Source: Diadophis punctatus similis (Eukaryota > Chordata > Lepidosauria > Squamata > Dipsadidae). Taken from it: a stretch of DNA of 64,000 nt. The stretch is from assembly GCA_023053685.1 (NCBI GenBank), contig JALIGW010000021.1:12690498-12754497 (forward strand). Direction: 5' to 3'. Below are positions 1 to 10,057 of this stretch, piece by piece. The translations under genes and the position numbers were made by a program. Numbering within the stretch: the first letter of the stretch is position 1; every line of letters begins with the position of its first letter. A model generated the notes under the pieces. It ran no database searches and was not told where the DNA came from. It worked only from the letters and a program-made list of their open reading frames with translations.

Positions 1-137
1 GCCTGTATTCTGAACCTCTTGTAATTGCTTTCAAGCCCCTTCGTGAATTTGGTTTCCCTCTTTATCCTCGGCAATCCATGAGGCTGCATTTTGGTTTTTG
101 TTCCTTGCTTTTGCAAGGAATTTGGGGAACACATCAG
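1..137. other. No recognisable feature
   Basis: Ordinary AT-rich sequence with no gene or repeat that I recognise. Confidence 0.5.
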
Positions 138-142
138 AATTA

Positions 143-246
143 TTTATTTTATTTATTTTATTAATAGTTCTTATAGGCCGCCCAACTCCCATAGGACTCA
201 GGGCAGCGTACAACATAGTATAAAAACAGTATAAAAATAGTAATAA
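143..246 (-). mobile_element. L2-like LINE 3' tail fragment
   Basis: A run of ATTT/TTTA units followed by ggccgcccaactccc and gactcagggc is the reverse complement of the tail seen at 61070-61146 (ending in AAAT repeats). The same piece recurs at 8719 and 28265. Assigned to the 3' end of an L2-class LINE because at 60790-61146 it follows L2-like coding remnants. Confidence 0.5.
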
Positions 247-347
247 TAATTAAAAAGTTACAAAAATTAAAATTACAGGGTCCAGTAAACTGCAAGTGTC
301 TGGTCTATGTCCATGATGATGGATGTATTCATCTATAGGGTATGGGG

Positions 348-545
348 CAATGACGGTGAACCTTTTCGGCACCGAGGGCCCAAACTGGAACTTGCGCATG
401 CCTGAGTGCATGCGTGCCGGCCAGCTGGTCTTCGCACACACCAGAGTGCAGGAAACCAGAAGAGCAGCTGGCAACAGCATGAGTGCCCACAGAGAGGGCT
501 CTCTGTGCCACTTCTGGCATGCCTGACATAGGTTCGCCATCACGG
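348..545 (+). mobile_element. SPIN-like non-autonomous hAT element
   Basis: Terminal motifs ggtgaacctttt at the left and aggttcgccatcac at the right form an imperfect inverted repeat, and the block tgcccacagagagggctct near the right end matches my recollection of the SPIN hAT family. An 8-bp duplication gtatgggg / gtataggg (7 of 8) flanks it. Length is 198 bp, so it cannot encode a transposase. It sits at the edge of a CR1 3' end. Confidence 0.7.
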
Positions 546-612
546 GTATAGGGTTTCCTGCCTGAGCAGGGGGTTGGACTAGAAGACCTCCAAGGTCCCT
601 TCCAACTCTGTT
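546..612 (+). mobile_element. CR1/L3 LINE 3' terminus
   Basis: Contains the diagnostic 3'-terminal text gggttggactagaagacc then ccaaggtcccttccaac, which recurs more than fifteen times in the window and leads directly into a pentanucleotide array. Confidence 0.8.
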
Positions 613-1382
613 TATTCTATTCTATTCTCTACTCTTTTCTATTCTAATTTTATTCTCTTCCTATGTATTCTATACTATTCTAATTTCTATTCTAATTTCT
701 ATTCTATTCTAATTTCAATTCCATTCCATTCTATTCCATTCTATTAATTTCTGCACTATTCTATTCTATTCTATTCTATTCTAATTTCTATTCTATTCCT
801 ATTCTATTCTATTCTATTCTATTCTATTCTATTCCATTCTATTAATTTCTGCACTATTCTATTCTATTCTATTCTATTCTATTCTATTCTATTCCATTCT
901 ATTAATTTCTGCACTATTCTATTCTATTCTATTCTATTCTAATTTCAATTCCATTCCATTCTATTCCATTCTATTAATTTCTGCACTATTCTATTCTATT
1001 CTATTCCTATTCCTATTCCTATTCCTATTCCTATTCCTATTCCTATTCCTATTCCTATTCTATTCTATTCTATTCTATTCTATTCTATTCTATTCTAATT
1101 TCTATTCTATTCTAATTTCTATTCTGATTTCTATTCCATTCTAATTTCTATTCTCTTCCTATGTATTCTATACTATAGGATAGTATACTATACTATAATT
1201 TCTATTCTAATTTCTATTCTATTCTAATTTCTATTCTATTCTAATTCCTATTCTATTCTATTCTAAATTTCTTTTCTATTCTTTTCTTTTCTAATTTCTG
1301 TTCTATTCCATTCCGTTCCATTCTATTTTATTCTATTCTGATTTCTGTTGTATTCTATTCCATCCCATTCCATTCTATCTCA
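613..1382 (+). repeat. (TTCTA)n pentanucleotide array, CR1-seeded
   Basis: About 770 bases of TTCTA units with blocks of higher-order variants (for example TTCCTA runs at 1010-1065 and repeated inserts of aatttctgcac). It begins exactly at a CR1 3' end, as described for snake CR1/L3 elements. Confidence 0.85.
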
Positions 1383-1888
1383 GTGGGTCAAAAATGGTAT
1401 AAATTTCCCACAGCAGAACTTAACACCAGGTCAATGTGTTTGCAAGGACAGTGGGAACCACGAGAGAAAACATTCAAATCTAAGTCTCTGCAAGAATTTA
1501 TTTATGCATGTTGTGTATTGCCATTAACCTTTTATTGAGATGGTGAGCCACGATGTAGATTTACAACCTACCGAAGCTCCAGGAATTCAGGGCTGGGTGG
1601 TAACAGCTTCTATAAAAGCAGAGTAATGCACCAAGAGGCACATATTACAGCCCCACATCCAATAAAAACAGATATGAGATAAAATCTCTATTAAAATGCT
1701 TAAATGTTTCGGTGTGCTGAATCCAAAAGATAAGAATATCCAAGCGCCATTGACCTAAACAGGAGGGCGGAGGGGACCACAGGAAAGGGCTAGAAAAATG
1801 ACAAGGAAATGATGAAACATCCAACCGTCCTGGGATTTGAAAACATAATTGACCAAGTTTCTAGATGGAAATGCAAAGGAACTAAGGA
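1383..1888. other. No recognisable feature
   Basis: Non-repetitive AT-rich DNA; no coding pattern or known repeat was recognised. Confidence 0.5.
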
Positions 1889-2341
1889 AGATAGGCTCAA
1901 GATACAGAAGGATCTTGACAGACTTGAACATTGGGCACTATCTAACACAGTGATGGCGAACCTTTTTTGGTTCACGTGCCAAAAAGGGGGGGGATGCGTG
2001 GGATCACGTGTGTGCGTGCCCACACCCATAATTCCATGCACTCCCAGCATGCAATGGCACACCCATTTTTTGCTCTCTCCAGGCTTCTAGGAGCCTGGGG
2101 AGGGCGAAAATGGCCTTCCCCACCCACTCTGGAGGCTGGAAACAGCCTGTTTCCTGACTCCCAGTGGGCCCAGAAGGCCCGAAAATCAGCCGGCCGGTGC
2201 ACACATGCGCGCCGGACCTGAGCTCGCGTGCCCACTGATATGACTCCGCGTGCCACTTGTGGCACCCGTGCCATAGGTTCGCCATCACGGATCTAACAAA
2301 ATGAAATTCAAGGGGGGAAAAAGTAAGGTTCTACATTTAGA
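1889..2341 (+). mobile_element. CR1/L3 ORF2 fragment split by a SPIN-like element
   Basis: The flanks 1889-1947 and 2291-2341 join into the CR1 reverse-transcriptase tail reading LDRLEHWALSN then KMKFKGGKSKVLHL, comparable with the minus-strand copy at 62763-63523. The interruption is exactly the SPIN-like element at 1948-2290. Confidence 0.75.
1948..2290 (+). mobile_element. SPIN-like hAT element with perfect TSD
   Basis: Starts cagtgatggcgaacc and ends ggttcgccatcacgg, an inverted terminal repeat, and is flanked by the perfect 8-bp duplication atctaaca on both sides. The 343-bp interior is GC-rich and non-coding. Confidence 0.85.
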
Positions 2342-2565
2342 CACATGCGCATGCACGGGACGCACGTGGGGGTCGTGCGTTCACATGGGGTTGTGCTTTC
2401 ATGCATGGGGGCGGGGCACACGTGGGGGTCACGCATGCATGTGTGGGGGGTGGGGTGCACATGGGGTGTCGTGCGTGCATGCGCCAGGGGCAGGACGCAC
2501 AGGGGGGGGTCGCACGTGCATTGCATTATGGGTGCGCACACACACACACACACACGCTTTCATCA
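2342..2565 (+). repeat. G-rich degenerate minisatellite with (CA)n
   Basis: Repeats of roughly 30-40 bases sharing cacgtgggggtc and catgcatg words, ending in a (CA)n run at 2534-2555. It replaces the expected continuation of the CR1 fragment. Origin not recognised. Confidence 0.5.
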
Positions 2566-3405
2566 CTCGTTGCCGAAAAGATTAGCCATCACTATCCTAT
2601 AATTTACCTTATTTTAATTGTGGTGCTTGTGACACAAACAAACAAACGATAGGTCCCGGATGAGCGTCACGTTCCTTTCTCGACGCGTCCTCCTGGTTCC
2701 GTCGGCGTTGTCATTTCCAGCGCATCAAAAGCGTTCGAACGATGTGCTTCTTTCCAACCTCAGGAAGTCACTGCCTGTCAACTTGAGTGGGAGGAAGGAC
2801 GCATCGGAGCGCATGACTCAAAAGGGAATGTGTTTTCTCCTGCCACGATGAACGAAATGTACACAAGCATTAATTTCTCGGCTTTGAAATCTCAGCCCTT
2901 GCACCTGTTTCCTTTCTTGTTGCATTTGTAGGCAATCCAGTTGTTAACTCTTGAAGGCGCTGAGTTGTCGTTTCCGATGTTCATTACCGGCAAGGCAGAA
3001 CCCAGGGCGCTTCGCAATGAGCAATTTTCTCTCTGCCTCCAAGTAAAAAAGGCAATTTAGCACAAAAGCAGAGCAAACTGGAAGAGGCAGGCAGGCTAAA
3101 GGCCTGCGAACAGTTCAGGCGCAGGGCGAGAAGCAAGCTGTGGACGCAAAGACCTTAAAAATGGCCTTCTCGCCAGGCGTCCGTTTCCCCATATGGCATT
3201 TCCAAATCTGCGCCTCGAAGCAACTCATTCATCTTTGCATTCTTAGGCGACGCGTCTTAAATAATGCAGTTCCTTGTAAGAACATGTGAGCCGAGTGCCG
3301 TTCTGAACCATCCAGCTTGGCGGAGTCTCGTTCAGACACAACTGTGGGAAAAGGGGAGCTCTTCCTGTCCCTTTTAAAAGTTCGTGTAGTGGCTTCTTCC
3401 TAGGT
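2566..3405. other. No recognisable feature
   Basis: Mostly non-repetitive sequence of mixed composition. No gene or known repeat recognised. Confidence 0.5.
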
Positions 3406-4090
3406 CAGGGGTCGGCAACCTGCAGCTCTGGAGCTGCATGCGGCTCTTTGGGCCCCCTGCTGTGGCTCCCTGTCCCATCACTGGCTGGCCTCGCCCTCCC
3501 CTCCCTCACCTGGCCTGAGAAAGTAAGGGTGACGGCGTGAATGGAGAAGTGGCTGGGGCTGATTCTCTGGCGCTGGTTGAGGAACATAGCCACCCCCGGC
3601 TGAGGCTTCCCTTCGGGTGACCCTCCTCCCTCTCTCGCGACTCCCTGGCTGGCTGTAGCAGGGCCAGGAGTGAACGCATGCACGGGGAGACCCTCAAGCG
3701 ACTGCCTAGCGCAGCAAAGGCGTGCTCGGAGGGCGGGCGGCTGCTCGCTTAAGGAGGGTATTTGGATGTGGCTTCTCTCCTGCCCTAATGATGTGGCTAT
3801 GGCCTTGCCGTGTCCCATGTCCCATGTCCCGCAGCTCTTCGGTCGAGCGGGATGGGCATAAGCTCCAGCCCGAAGCGGCAGGAAGCGAAGGCTGCCTTCG
3901 CTCCAGCGACCCTCCTCCCACTCCTTCTCCTCTCATGCGGGGTGGGGGGGGCACGGCAAGGCGATGGCCAGATCCTTAGAACAGGAGAGAAGTGGCCCTG
4001 TAGCTGCCTTCATGCCACATTTGTGCGTAAGGCAGCCTTCGCTTCCTGCCCCGCTTGGCCAAAGTATCCTTCCCCTCCCCCTCCTCCACC
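3406..4090 (+). mobile_element. hAT-like repeat (caggggtcggcaacc type), partial
   Basis: Begins with the hAT-like terminus caggggtcggcaacctgc and the text ggctctttgggcccc typical of Charlie-like MITEs; a related piece is at 60415-60540. The right end could not be placed, so the extent is approximate. The interior is GC-rich without a credible ORF. Confidence 0.45.
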
Positions 4091-4108
4091 TCCTCCACCC
4101 TCCTTTCA

Positions 4109-4600
4109 CCTTCTCCACAAACCCCATTCCCTTCTAGTACTGATGATGTTACCTAGTTTGGATAATGAAACGTCTACAAGAAATCAATTAAACTCAAAGC
4201 GTGCCAAGGACCCCATAAGCATCCTCCTCTTCCTCTTCCTACTTCTCCTCCTCTTCCTCCTCCTCTTCTCCTCCTCCTCCTCTTCCCTTTCTCTTTCTAT
4301 ACAAACCCCACTTCATTCTAGCAACTGATGACATTACCTAGTTTGGTAATGAAACGTCTACAAGAAATCAATTAAACTCAAAGAGTGCCAAGGACCCCAT
4401 AAGTATCCTCCTCTTCCTCTTCCCCTTCCTCCTTCTCCTCCTGTTCCTCCTCCTCCTCTCCTCCTCCTCTTCCCTTTCTCTTTCTACGCAAACCCCACTT
4501 CATTCTAGCAACTGATGACATTACCTAGTTTGGTAATGAAACGTCTGCAAGAAAACAACCCAGTTCAGAGAGCACCAAGGACCCCTTGTTTCAAACCCTG
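4109..4600 (+). repeat. Composite minisatellite: Penelope UTR unit plus (TCC)n, 3 copies
   Basis: Three units of about 178 bases, each with tgatgatgttacctagttt (variants tgatgacattacc), aatgaaacgtct, then a CTC/TCC-rich spacer. The same unit occurs at 11190-11275, 12962-13880 and 46430-46790. Confidence 0.75.
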
Positions 4601-4639
4601 AGCTACAGATATTCTCCTTTACAGACCTAGATATGTTGA

Positions 4640-4975
4640 GCTTTCAAAAAGTTGTGAGGGGACACGACAGCTGCCTTCAAACTTTTGAAAGGGCCGTCAC
4701 ATTGTAGAGCGTTGGGATTTCTTTTCACTTGCTCCAGAAGGTAAGACTAGAACTAATGGGATGAAATTTCAAGGCTGGAGATACAGATTTGACACAAGGA
4801 ACAACTTCTTGACAGAAAGAGCTGTCAATGCGTGGAATAGATGGCTTCACAGACTGGTTTCTTCCCACATTTTCAAACAGATGTCGGACAGTCATCTATC
4901 AAAGAGGATAAAATGAATCCTGCAGCCTGCAGAAATTTGGAGATAATGATGTCCCAGGTCCCTTCCAGCCCTCTT
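4640..4975 (+). mobile_element. CR1-like LINE 3' region, degenerate
   Basis: Text such as gggatgaaatttcaaggctgg, aacaacttcttgacagaaag and caatgcgtggaatag corresponds to the terminal non-LTR reverse-transcriptase region of a second, more diverged CR1 lineage. Confidence 0.55.
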
Positions 4976-4994
4976 TATTTCAGATTTTCAGATT

Positions 4995-5205
4995 TCAGAT
5001 TAACAGTGTTGGAAGGGACCTTGTAGGTCATCTAGTCCAACCCCCCCGCTCAAGCAGGAGTCCCTACACCATTTCGGACAAATGGCAGTCCAATCTCCCT
5101 TTGAAAGTCTCAAGTGTTGGAGCTCTCACAACCTCCACAGGCAAGCTGTTCCACTGGTTGATCGCTCTCACTGTCAGAAAGTTTCTCCTTATTTCCATTT
5201 ATTTG
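4995..5205 (-). mobile_element. CR1/L3 3' end
   Basis: Reverse complement of the common CR1 terminus: gttggaagggaccttgtagg, catctagtccaacc, ggcagtccaatctc and the remnants of the ORF2 end. Confidence 0.8.
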
Positions 5206-5650
5206 TTTGCTTGCTTATTTATTTATTTCTCCAATTCAGACATCACCCATCTCGCTCTCTAAGCGACCGTGGGTGGTTTATCGCTTAAAAATATGGCATC
5301 TACGATGTCACTCCAGGTAAACATATATTTACACCGAATTAAAATAGACATTTTCAAATCCCTAAGATTTATTTTGACGCACGTCCCCGGAATCGTTCCA
5401 TTTTTTATCTCGGGGGGGGGGGACAAAAATGAGAGACACATCTTCCAATTAAACAAATCTTTGTTTTGCTCGGTGCTGAGACGGAGAACCTACCAATTAC
5501 GCTGAAAATGTAAAAACATGTAAAAGAGTTGATGGGTTAAAAGCTACAAGGAAGTAAACAGGCAAGATAGGAAGAGAAACTGCAAGGAGAGGGTGCGTTT
5601 TCCTTTAGTGGAGATTTTCAGGTGTTCATCGGCTGGACTGGAGATGATAT
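5206..5650. other. No recognisable feature apart from a short (TTTA)n
   Basis: A short TTTA run near 5215-5228, otherwise unremarkable AT-rich sequence. Confidence 0.5.
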
Positions 5651-5651
5651 A

Positions 5652-6031
5652 TAGGTAGGCCTCAACTTTACGACCCCAACTGAGCCCAAAATTTCAGTTG
5701 TTAAGTGAAACATTTGTTAAGTGAGTTTTGCCCCGTTTTTCGACTCTGCTTGCCACAGTTGTTAAGCGAATCACTGCAGTTGTTAAGGTAGGAACATGGT
5801 TGTTAAGTGAATCTGGCTTCCCCCATGGACTTCGCTTGTCAGAAGGTCACAAAAGGGGATCACGTGACCCCAGGACACTGCAACCGTCATAAGTACATGC
5901 CAGTTGCCAAACCTCTGAATTTTGATCATGTGACCACAGGTCATAAGTGGGAAAAACGGTCATTAGTCACTTTTTTCAGTGCCATTCAAACAGTCACTAA
6001 ATGAACGGTTGTGAAAACGAGGACCATCTGT
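5652..6031 (+). mobile_element. Tigger-like MITE (TA-flanked)
   Basis: Member of a family with about ten copies in the window. It shows the terminal motif aggtaggcctcaac, internal gttaagtga words, catgtgacc, and the inverted end cgaggaccatctg. The best-preserved copies have TIR caggtagtcctcaac and TA on both sides. Confidence 0.75.
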
Positions 6032-6325
6032 AGAACATCAAGTTCCAAAAAACTTCTGAAAATCTTCCATAATCACACAAAATGCAGGAAACCCTACGGT
6101 GGAGAGGTTAGTGCGAATGAGTTTCCAAACCTTCCAATAAATCCAGTAAATTAAAATGCTTATTATTTTTCTAAGATCAATTTTTAAATTCCTATTTTGG
6201 GGGGGAGGGGGAGGCCTTTGGATGCTTTTAGAAAAAGGTTTTCAACCAAAGTAAGAGGCTTTCGAGACATATGATGGAAAATGATGGTGAGTAAAGGACT
6301 ACTTTAGAACCTTCCAGAAGAATGG
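6032..6325. other. No recognisable feature
   Basis: AT-rich sequence without gene or repeat signal that I recognise. Confidence 0.5.
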
Positions 6326-6329
6326 ATGG

Positions 6330-6550
6330 AAACTAACCAAGGAGAAAAGCAACCTAGAACTAATGAGAAATTTCCTGACTGCGAGAACAATTAACCAGTG
6401 GAACAGCTTCCCTCCAGAAGTTGTGGGTGCTCCATCACTGGAAGTTTTGAAGAAGATGTTGGATAACCATTTGTCTGAAGTGGTGTAGGGTTTCCTGCCT
6501 AAGCAGGGGGTTGGACTAGAAGACCTCCAAGGTCCCTTCCAACTCTGTTA
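6330..6550 (+). mobile_element. CR1/L3 3' end
   Basis: Contains agcaacctagaactaatgag, the ORF2 tail, then gggttggactagaagacc and the tail junction into TTCTA repeats. Confidence 0.85.
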
Positions 6551-7265
6551 TTCTATTCTATTCTATTCTATTCTATTCTATTCTATTCTATTCTATTCTA
6601 TTCTATTCTATTCTTATTCTATTTATTCTATTCTATTCTGCATTTTATTTATTCTATTCTATTCTGCATTCTATTTATTCTATTCTATTCTGCATTTTAT
6701 CTATTGTGTTCTATTCTATTCTATTCTGCATTCTATATATTCTACTCTATTCTATTCTACATTCTATTTATTCTATTCTATTCTGCATTCTATATATTCT
6801 ATTCTATTCTGCATTCTATTCTATTCTGCATTCTATTCTATTCTATTCTATTCTATTCTATTCTATTCTATTCTATTCTATTCTATTCTATTCTGCATTC
6901 TATTTATTCTCTATTCCAATGATAGTGAACCTTTTAGGCACCGAGTGCCCAAAGTGTGCAGGCATGCCCAAACTCCAAGGCAGGGTGCATGCACGCCGAC
7001 GCTCCGTGCATGCATGTGCAACCCGCACATGCGTGGCAGAGACCCAAAGACCAGCTGGCCAATGGGAGGTGCACGCACATGCACGCCAGAGACCCGAAAC
7101 AGAGTTGGGGTGATGGTGCGCGTGCCCACAGAGAGGGCTGTGTGTGCTACTTCTGGCACGCATGCCATAGGTTTGCCACCACTGCTCTATTCTATTATAT
7201 TCTGCATTCTATTTCTATTATATTCTAATTTATATTCTATTTCTATTCTATTTCTATTTGTATTC
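6551..7265 (+). repeat. (TTCTA)n array split by a SPIN-like element
   Basis: TTCTA units with interspersed TGCAT inserts, seeded by the preceding CR1. The array is interrupted by the element at 6917-7184 and resumes as TATTATATTC/TTCTATT units to about 7265. Confidence 0.85.
6917..7184 (+). mobile_element. SPIN-like hAT element inside a microsatellite
   Basis: Left end caatgatagtgaacc and right end aggtttgccaccactg are inverted repeats; the perfect 8-bp duplication ctctattc flanks it. The block tgcccacagagagggctg near the right end matches the 348-545 copy. Confidence 0.8.
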
Positions 7266-8097
7266 GATGCTACTGAACTTTTAAAAATATTGTAGGCTGC
7301 GTGGAGTCATTATGAAGTTGGGCAGCCTTAGAAAAAGTGTAAATAAGGACTATTTTTTTTAGAGGATCTACTCTAAACTCGAGTTAAGCCCTCTCTTGTG
7401 CTGGCTCTCACTTCTGCCTCCCTCAGCTGGATCTTAACTTGAACTGGTCATTCAGCAAAAAATCTTCAGCTTAAATAAAATGTTCATACTCGGTTTTCTT
7501 GCATGGTAATTTACTACATAAATCTGTCCCTAAAAACTGCTGAAAATCTTTTACCTTGAGTTGTCCCTTGCTTGCTTCTTTGCTTACTTCAGCAAAAAAA
7601 AAAAAAACCAAAAAAAACCACACCTTACTAAGTTTTGAGATGTTCTCTTATAGGCCATCTGGAATTATCAGTGTAAACTTGGAGGTTTTTGCCAAGGCTG
7701 TTTTTGTTAACAGAAGCAGAAATAAGAAAACAAGGAAGCAAGATGGCTTCAGCTGGGTCCCAGCCAATATTGGACAAGATCTGAAGACCAGAAAAGTTGT
7801 TACAATTCACACCGTCAGCCAAAGGTGTGATGTTATTATAGCTGACTGTCTTTAATCCATCGCTTCTGGGTACCAACCAAGGTTGGATTCAGATCACTCT
7901 TATAATAGGTCCTCTTTGGCTATGAAATGTCTGGCACATCTAGCATGTGGAAAGACAAATTAGCAAGAAAATGATCTAAATTGTTGATATGAATAGTTTA
8001 TAAAATGACACCATGATAAATAGACTCACATAAGTCCATTAGGCCAACCTTAGAAGGAGACTGTTACAAACAGCGACCAGAGCTTGGAAGCCTCAAT
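7266..8097. other. No recognisable feature
   Basis: About 830 bases of non-repetitive AT-rich DNA. The open frame at 7556-7855 (99 codons) lacks coding character and matches no family I know. Confidence 0.5.
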
Positions 8098-8480
8098 ACT
8101 GCTTGGCTTAAGACCACAATCGAACCCAAAATTTATATCGCCAAGCGAGAAATTTTTGAAGTGGATTTTGTCCCATTTTACGACCTTTCTCGCCACAGCC
8201 GCTAAGGGAAGCACCGCCGTTGCTAAGTTAGCAACACGGTTGTTAAGTGAATCCGGGTTCCCCATTGACTTTGCTTGTCGCAAAAGGGGATCACGCGTCC
8301 CGAGGACACTGCGACCGTCATAAATATGAGTCGGTGGCCAAGCGTCTGAATTTTGAACACGTGACCATTTTGACCCTGCAATGGTCGTAAGTGTGAAAAA
8401 CGGTCCTAAGTCACTTTTTTCAGTGCCGTTGTAACTATGAACGCTCTCTAAACAAACTGTTCCAAGTCAAGGACTACCTA
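8098..8480 (+). mobile_element. Tigger-like MITE, left end degraded
   Basis: Internal text of the family (ttgttaagtgaatccgg, aggacactgcgaccgtcata, gtgaaaaacggtc) with the right terminus caaggactacctata intact. A hAT element lies just beyond the right end. Confidence 0.75.
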
Positions 8481-8484
8481 TAAT

Positions 8485-8629
8485 CAGGGGCGGGATTCAG
8501 ACGGTTCTCTCTGGATGGCGCGAACCGGTAGCGGCGACTGCGGGAGGCTCCGCCCACCTGCCCGGCACATGCGCAGATGTGCGCGCTCACATTTGCGAAC
8601 CAGTAGGAAAGTAAGTGAATTTACCACTG
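8485..8629 (+). mobile_element. hAT MITE (caggggcggg type)
   Basis: 145 bp starting caggggcgggattcag and ending gaatttaccactg, flanked by cctataat / cctatagt (7 of 8). The target was the 3' end of the Tigger-like MITE. Confidence 0.75.
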
Positions 8630-8718
8630 CCTATAGTGTTTTAGAGTTGCTGGCTTGTAGCTCCGTCTTTTGCTCACATCAAATCTTTGTGATAGACTTA
8701 GAATAACTTTACTGTCAC

Positions 8719-8719
8719 T

Positions 8720-8751
<32 letters not shown>

Positions 8752-8853
8752 TTGCTGTTCTTATATGCCGCCCTACTCCCTAGGGACTCAGGGCGGCGTA
8801 CAACAGAATATAAGAACAATATAAAAACAGTAGCAAAAGATATTTAAAACATT
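8719..8853 (-). mobile_element. L2-like LINE 3' tail fragment
   Basis: (TTTA)n followed by tatgccgccctactccc and gggactcagggcggcg: reverse complement of the tail at 61070-61146. Confidence 0.55.
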
Positions 8854-8854
8854 A

Positions 8855-9218
8855 AGAGCCGAGGTGGCGCAGCGGTTAGAATGGGGTACTGCAGGCCACT
8901 TTAGCTGACTGTGATCCGCAGGTCAGTGGTTCAAATCTCACCGGCTCAGGGTTGACTCAGCCTTCCATCCTTCCGAGGTAGGTAAAATGAGGACCCAGAT
9001 TGTTGGGGGCAATGTAAATATATACATTGCTTAGTGGTGTAAACCACTTAGAGCAGTGTTTCCCAACCTTGGCAACTTGAAGATATCTGGACTTCAACTC
9101 CCAGAATGCTGGCTGGGGAATTCTGGGAGTTGAAGTCCAGATATCTTCAAGTTGCCAAGGTTGGGAAACACTGACTTAGAGAGTGCTTGCCCTGTGAGGC
9201 GGTATATAAATCTCACAA
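8855..9218 (+). mobile_element. tRNA-derived SINE carrying a nested hAT MITE
   Basis: The 5' part has an A box (tggcgcagcgg) and a B box (ggttcaaatctc), with the core gttgactcagccttccatcc and the 3' part ttgggggcaatgtaaata. It is interrupted at 9054-9173 by a palindromic hAT MITE and continues to an (AAAT)n run at 9219-9261. Not a functional tRNA: no cloverleaf and the copy is dispersed. Confidence 0.8.
9054..9173. mobile_element. Palindromic hAT MITE
   Basis: A 120-bp near-perfect palindrome, starting cagtgtttcccaacc and ending ggttgggaaacactg, flanked by the perfect 8-bp duplication acttagag. It would fold into one long hairpin. Other copies are at 32582 and 61775. Confidence 0.85.
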
Positions 9219-9220
9219 AA

Positions 9221-9254
<34 letters not shown>

Positions 9255-9259
<5 letters not shown>

Positions 9260-9400
9260 ATAGAGCGCATTACAGTAGTCCAAACAAGAGGTAACAAGGG
9301 CATGAGTGACCGTGAGTAAAGCCTCCTTCTCCAAATATGGTCGCAATTGGTGCACCAGACGAACCTGTGCAAAGGCTCCCGCTAGCCACAGTGTACACTT
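9255..9400 (-). mobile_element. L2-class LINE reverse-transcriptase fragment
   Basis: The minus strand reads VRLVHQLRPYLEKEALLTVT then HALVTSCLDYCNAL, the typical stretch of L2/CR1-class reverse transcriptases before the C-terminal third. It is truncated on both sides. Confidence 0.65.
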
Positions 9401-10049
9401 TGAATGTACACTAATCGGCCTACATTAAAAATGAAATTCCGTTGCACACAGCTCTCATAGGGTCTCCACCTCCAATATACACTACATAAACAGGAGAGAA
9501 TGCATAATAAATAAACACAAAATTATGCATACAATGATGGTCATAGACCAGCATAAGCGAGAGAGCGGATTGCAGTCCATTTAAAAAGCACAGCAGCTAA
9601 ATCAGAGCCTCTCCCTCTCTACCTATGTAAACAGCAAAGAAGAAACAAAAAGCATAATACAAGTCAAGCATTCGATTCAATTTATTTTTACAGTCATAGA
9701 CCGGAGACCAGAACAAATAAAAACACTCGGTAAAAAATATCCAGTTAAACATAATACAAAAGTCTGTAAGAATCTAAGAGAAGAGGAAGGAGGGTTTGAT
9801 GGGTGTAGGGGAACATAAAAAGTTAGCACCTGCGAGACCGTATCCATCAAATTGCAGAGCGCTCTAATACGCTGAACTGATGCTCATTAAACTTAGTTTA
9901 TGGCACCGGATGTTGCCTGACAAATTTTAAGCGTTGCTGCACAAAAAAACTGGCAATATTATTTGTTGCAGCTGGGCTGAAATCCCCAGGGAGGTGTAGA
10001 ATCGGTCTCTGCACCCTGAGTATTTATGTAGTAATGGTGAGATGAGACT
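9401..10049. other. No recognisable feature
   Basis: Non-repetitive AT-rich sequence; no ORF of interest. Confidence 0.5.
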
Positions 10050-10057
10050 AGTATGTA

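Noticed and set aside
8866..8945. tRNA gene suggested by A and B boxes
   Set aside because: It is the head of a dispersed SINE; several other copies occur and no cloverleaf can be drawn.
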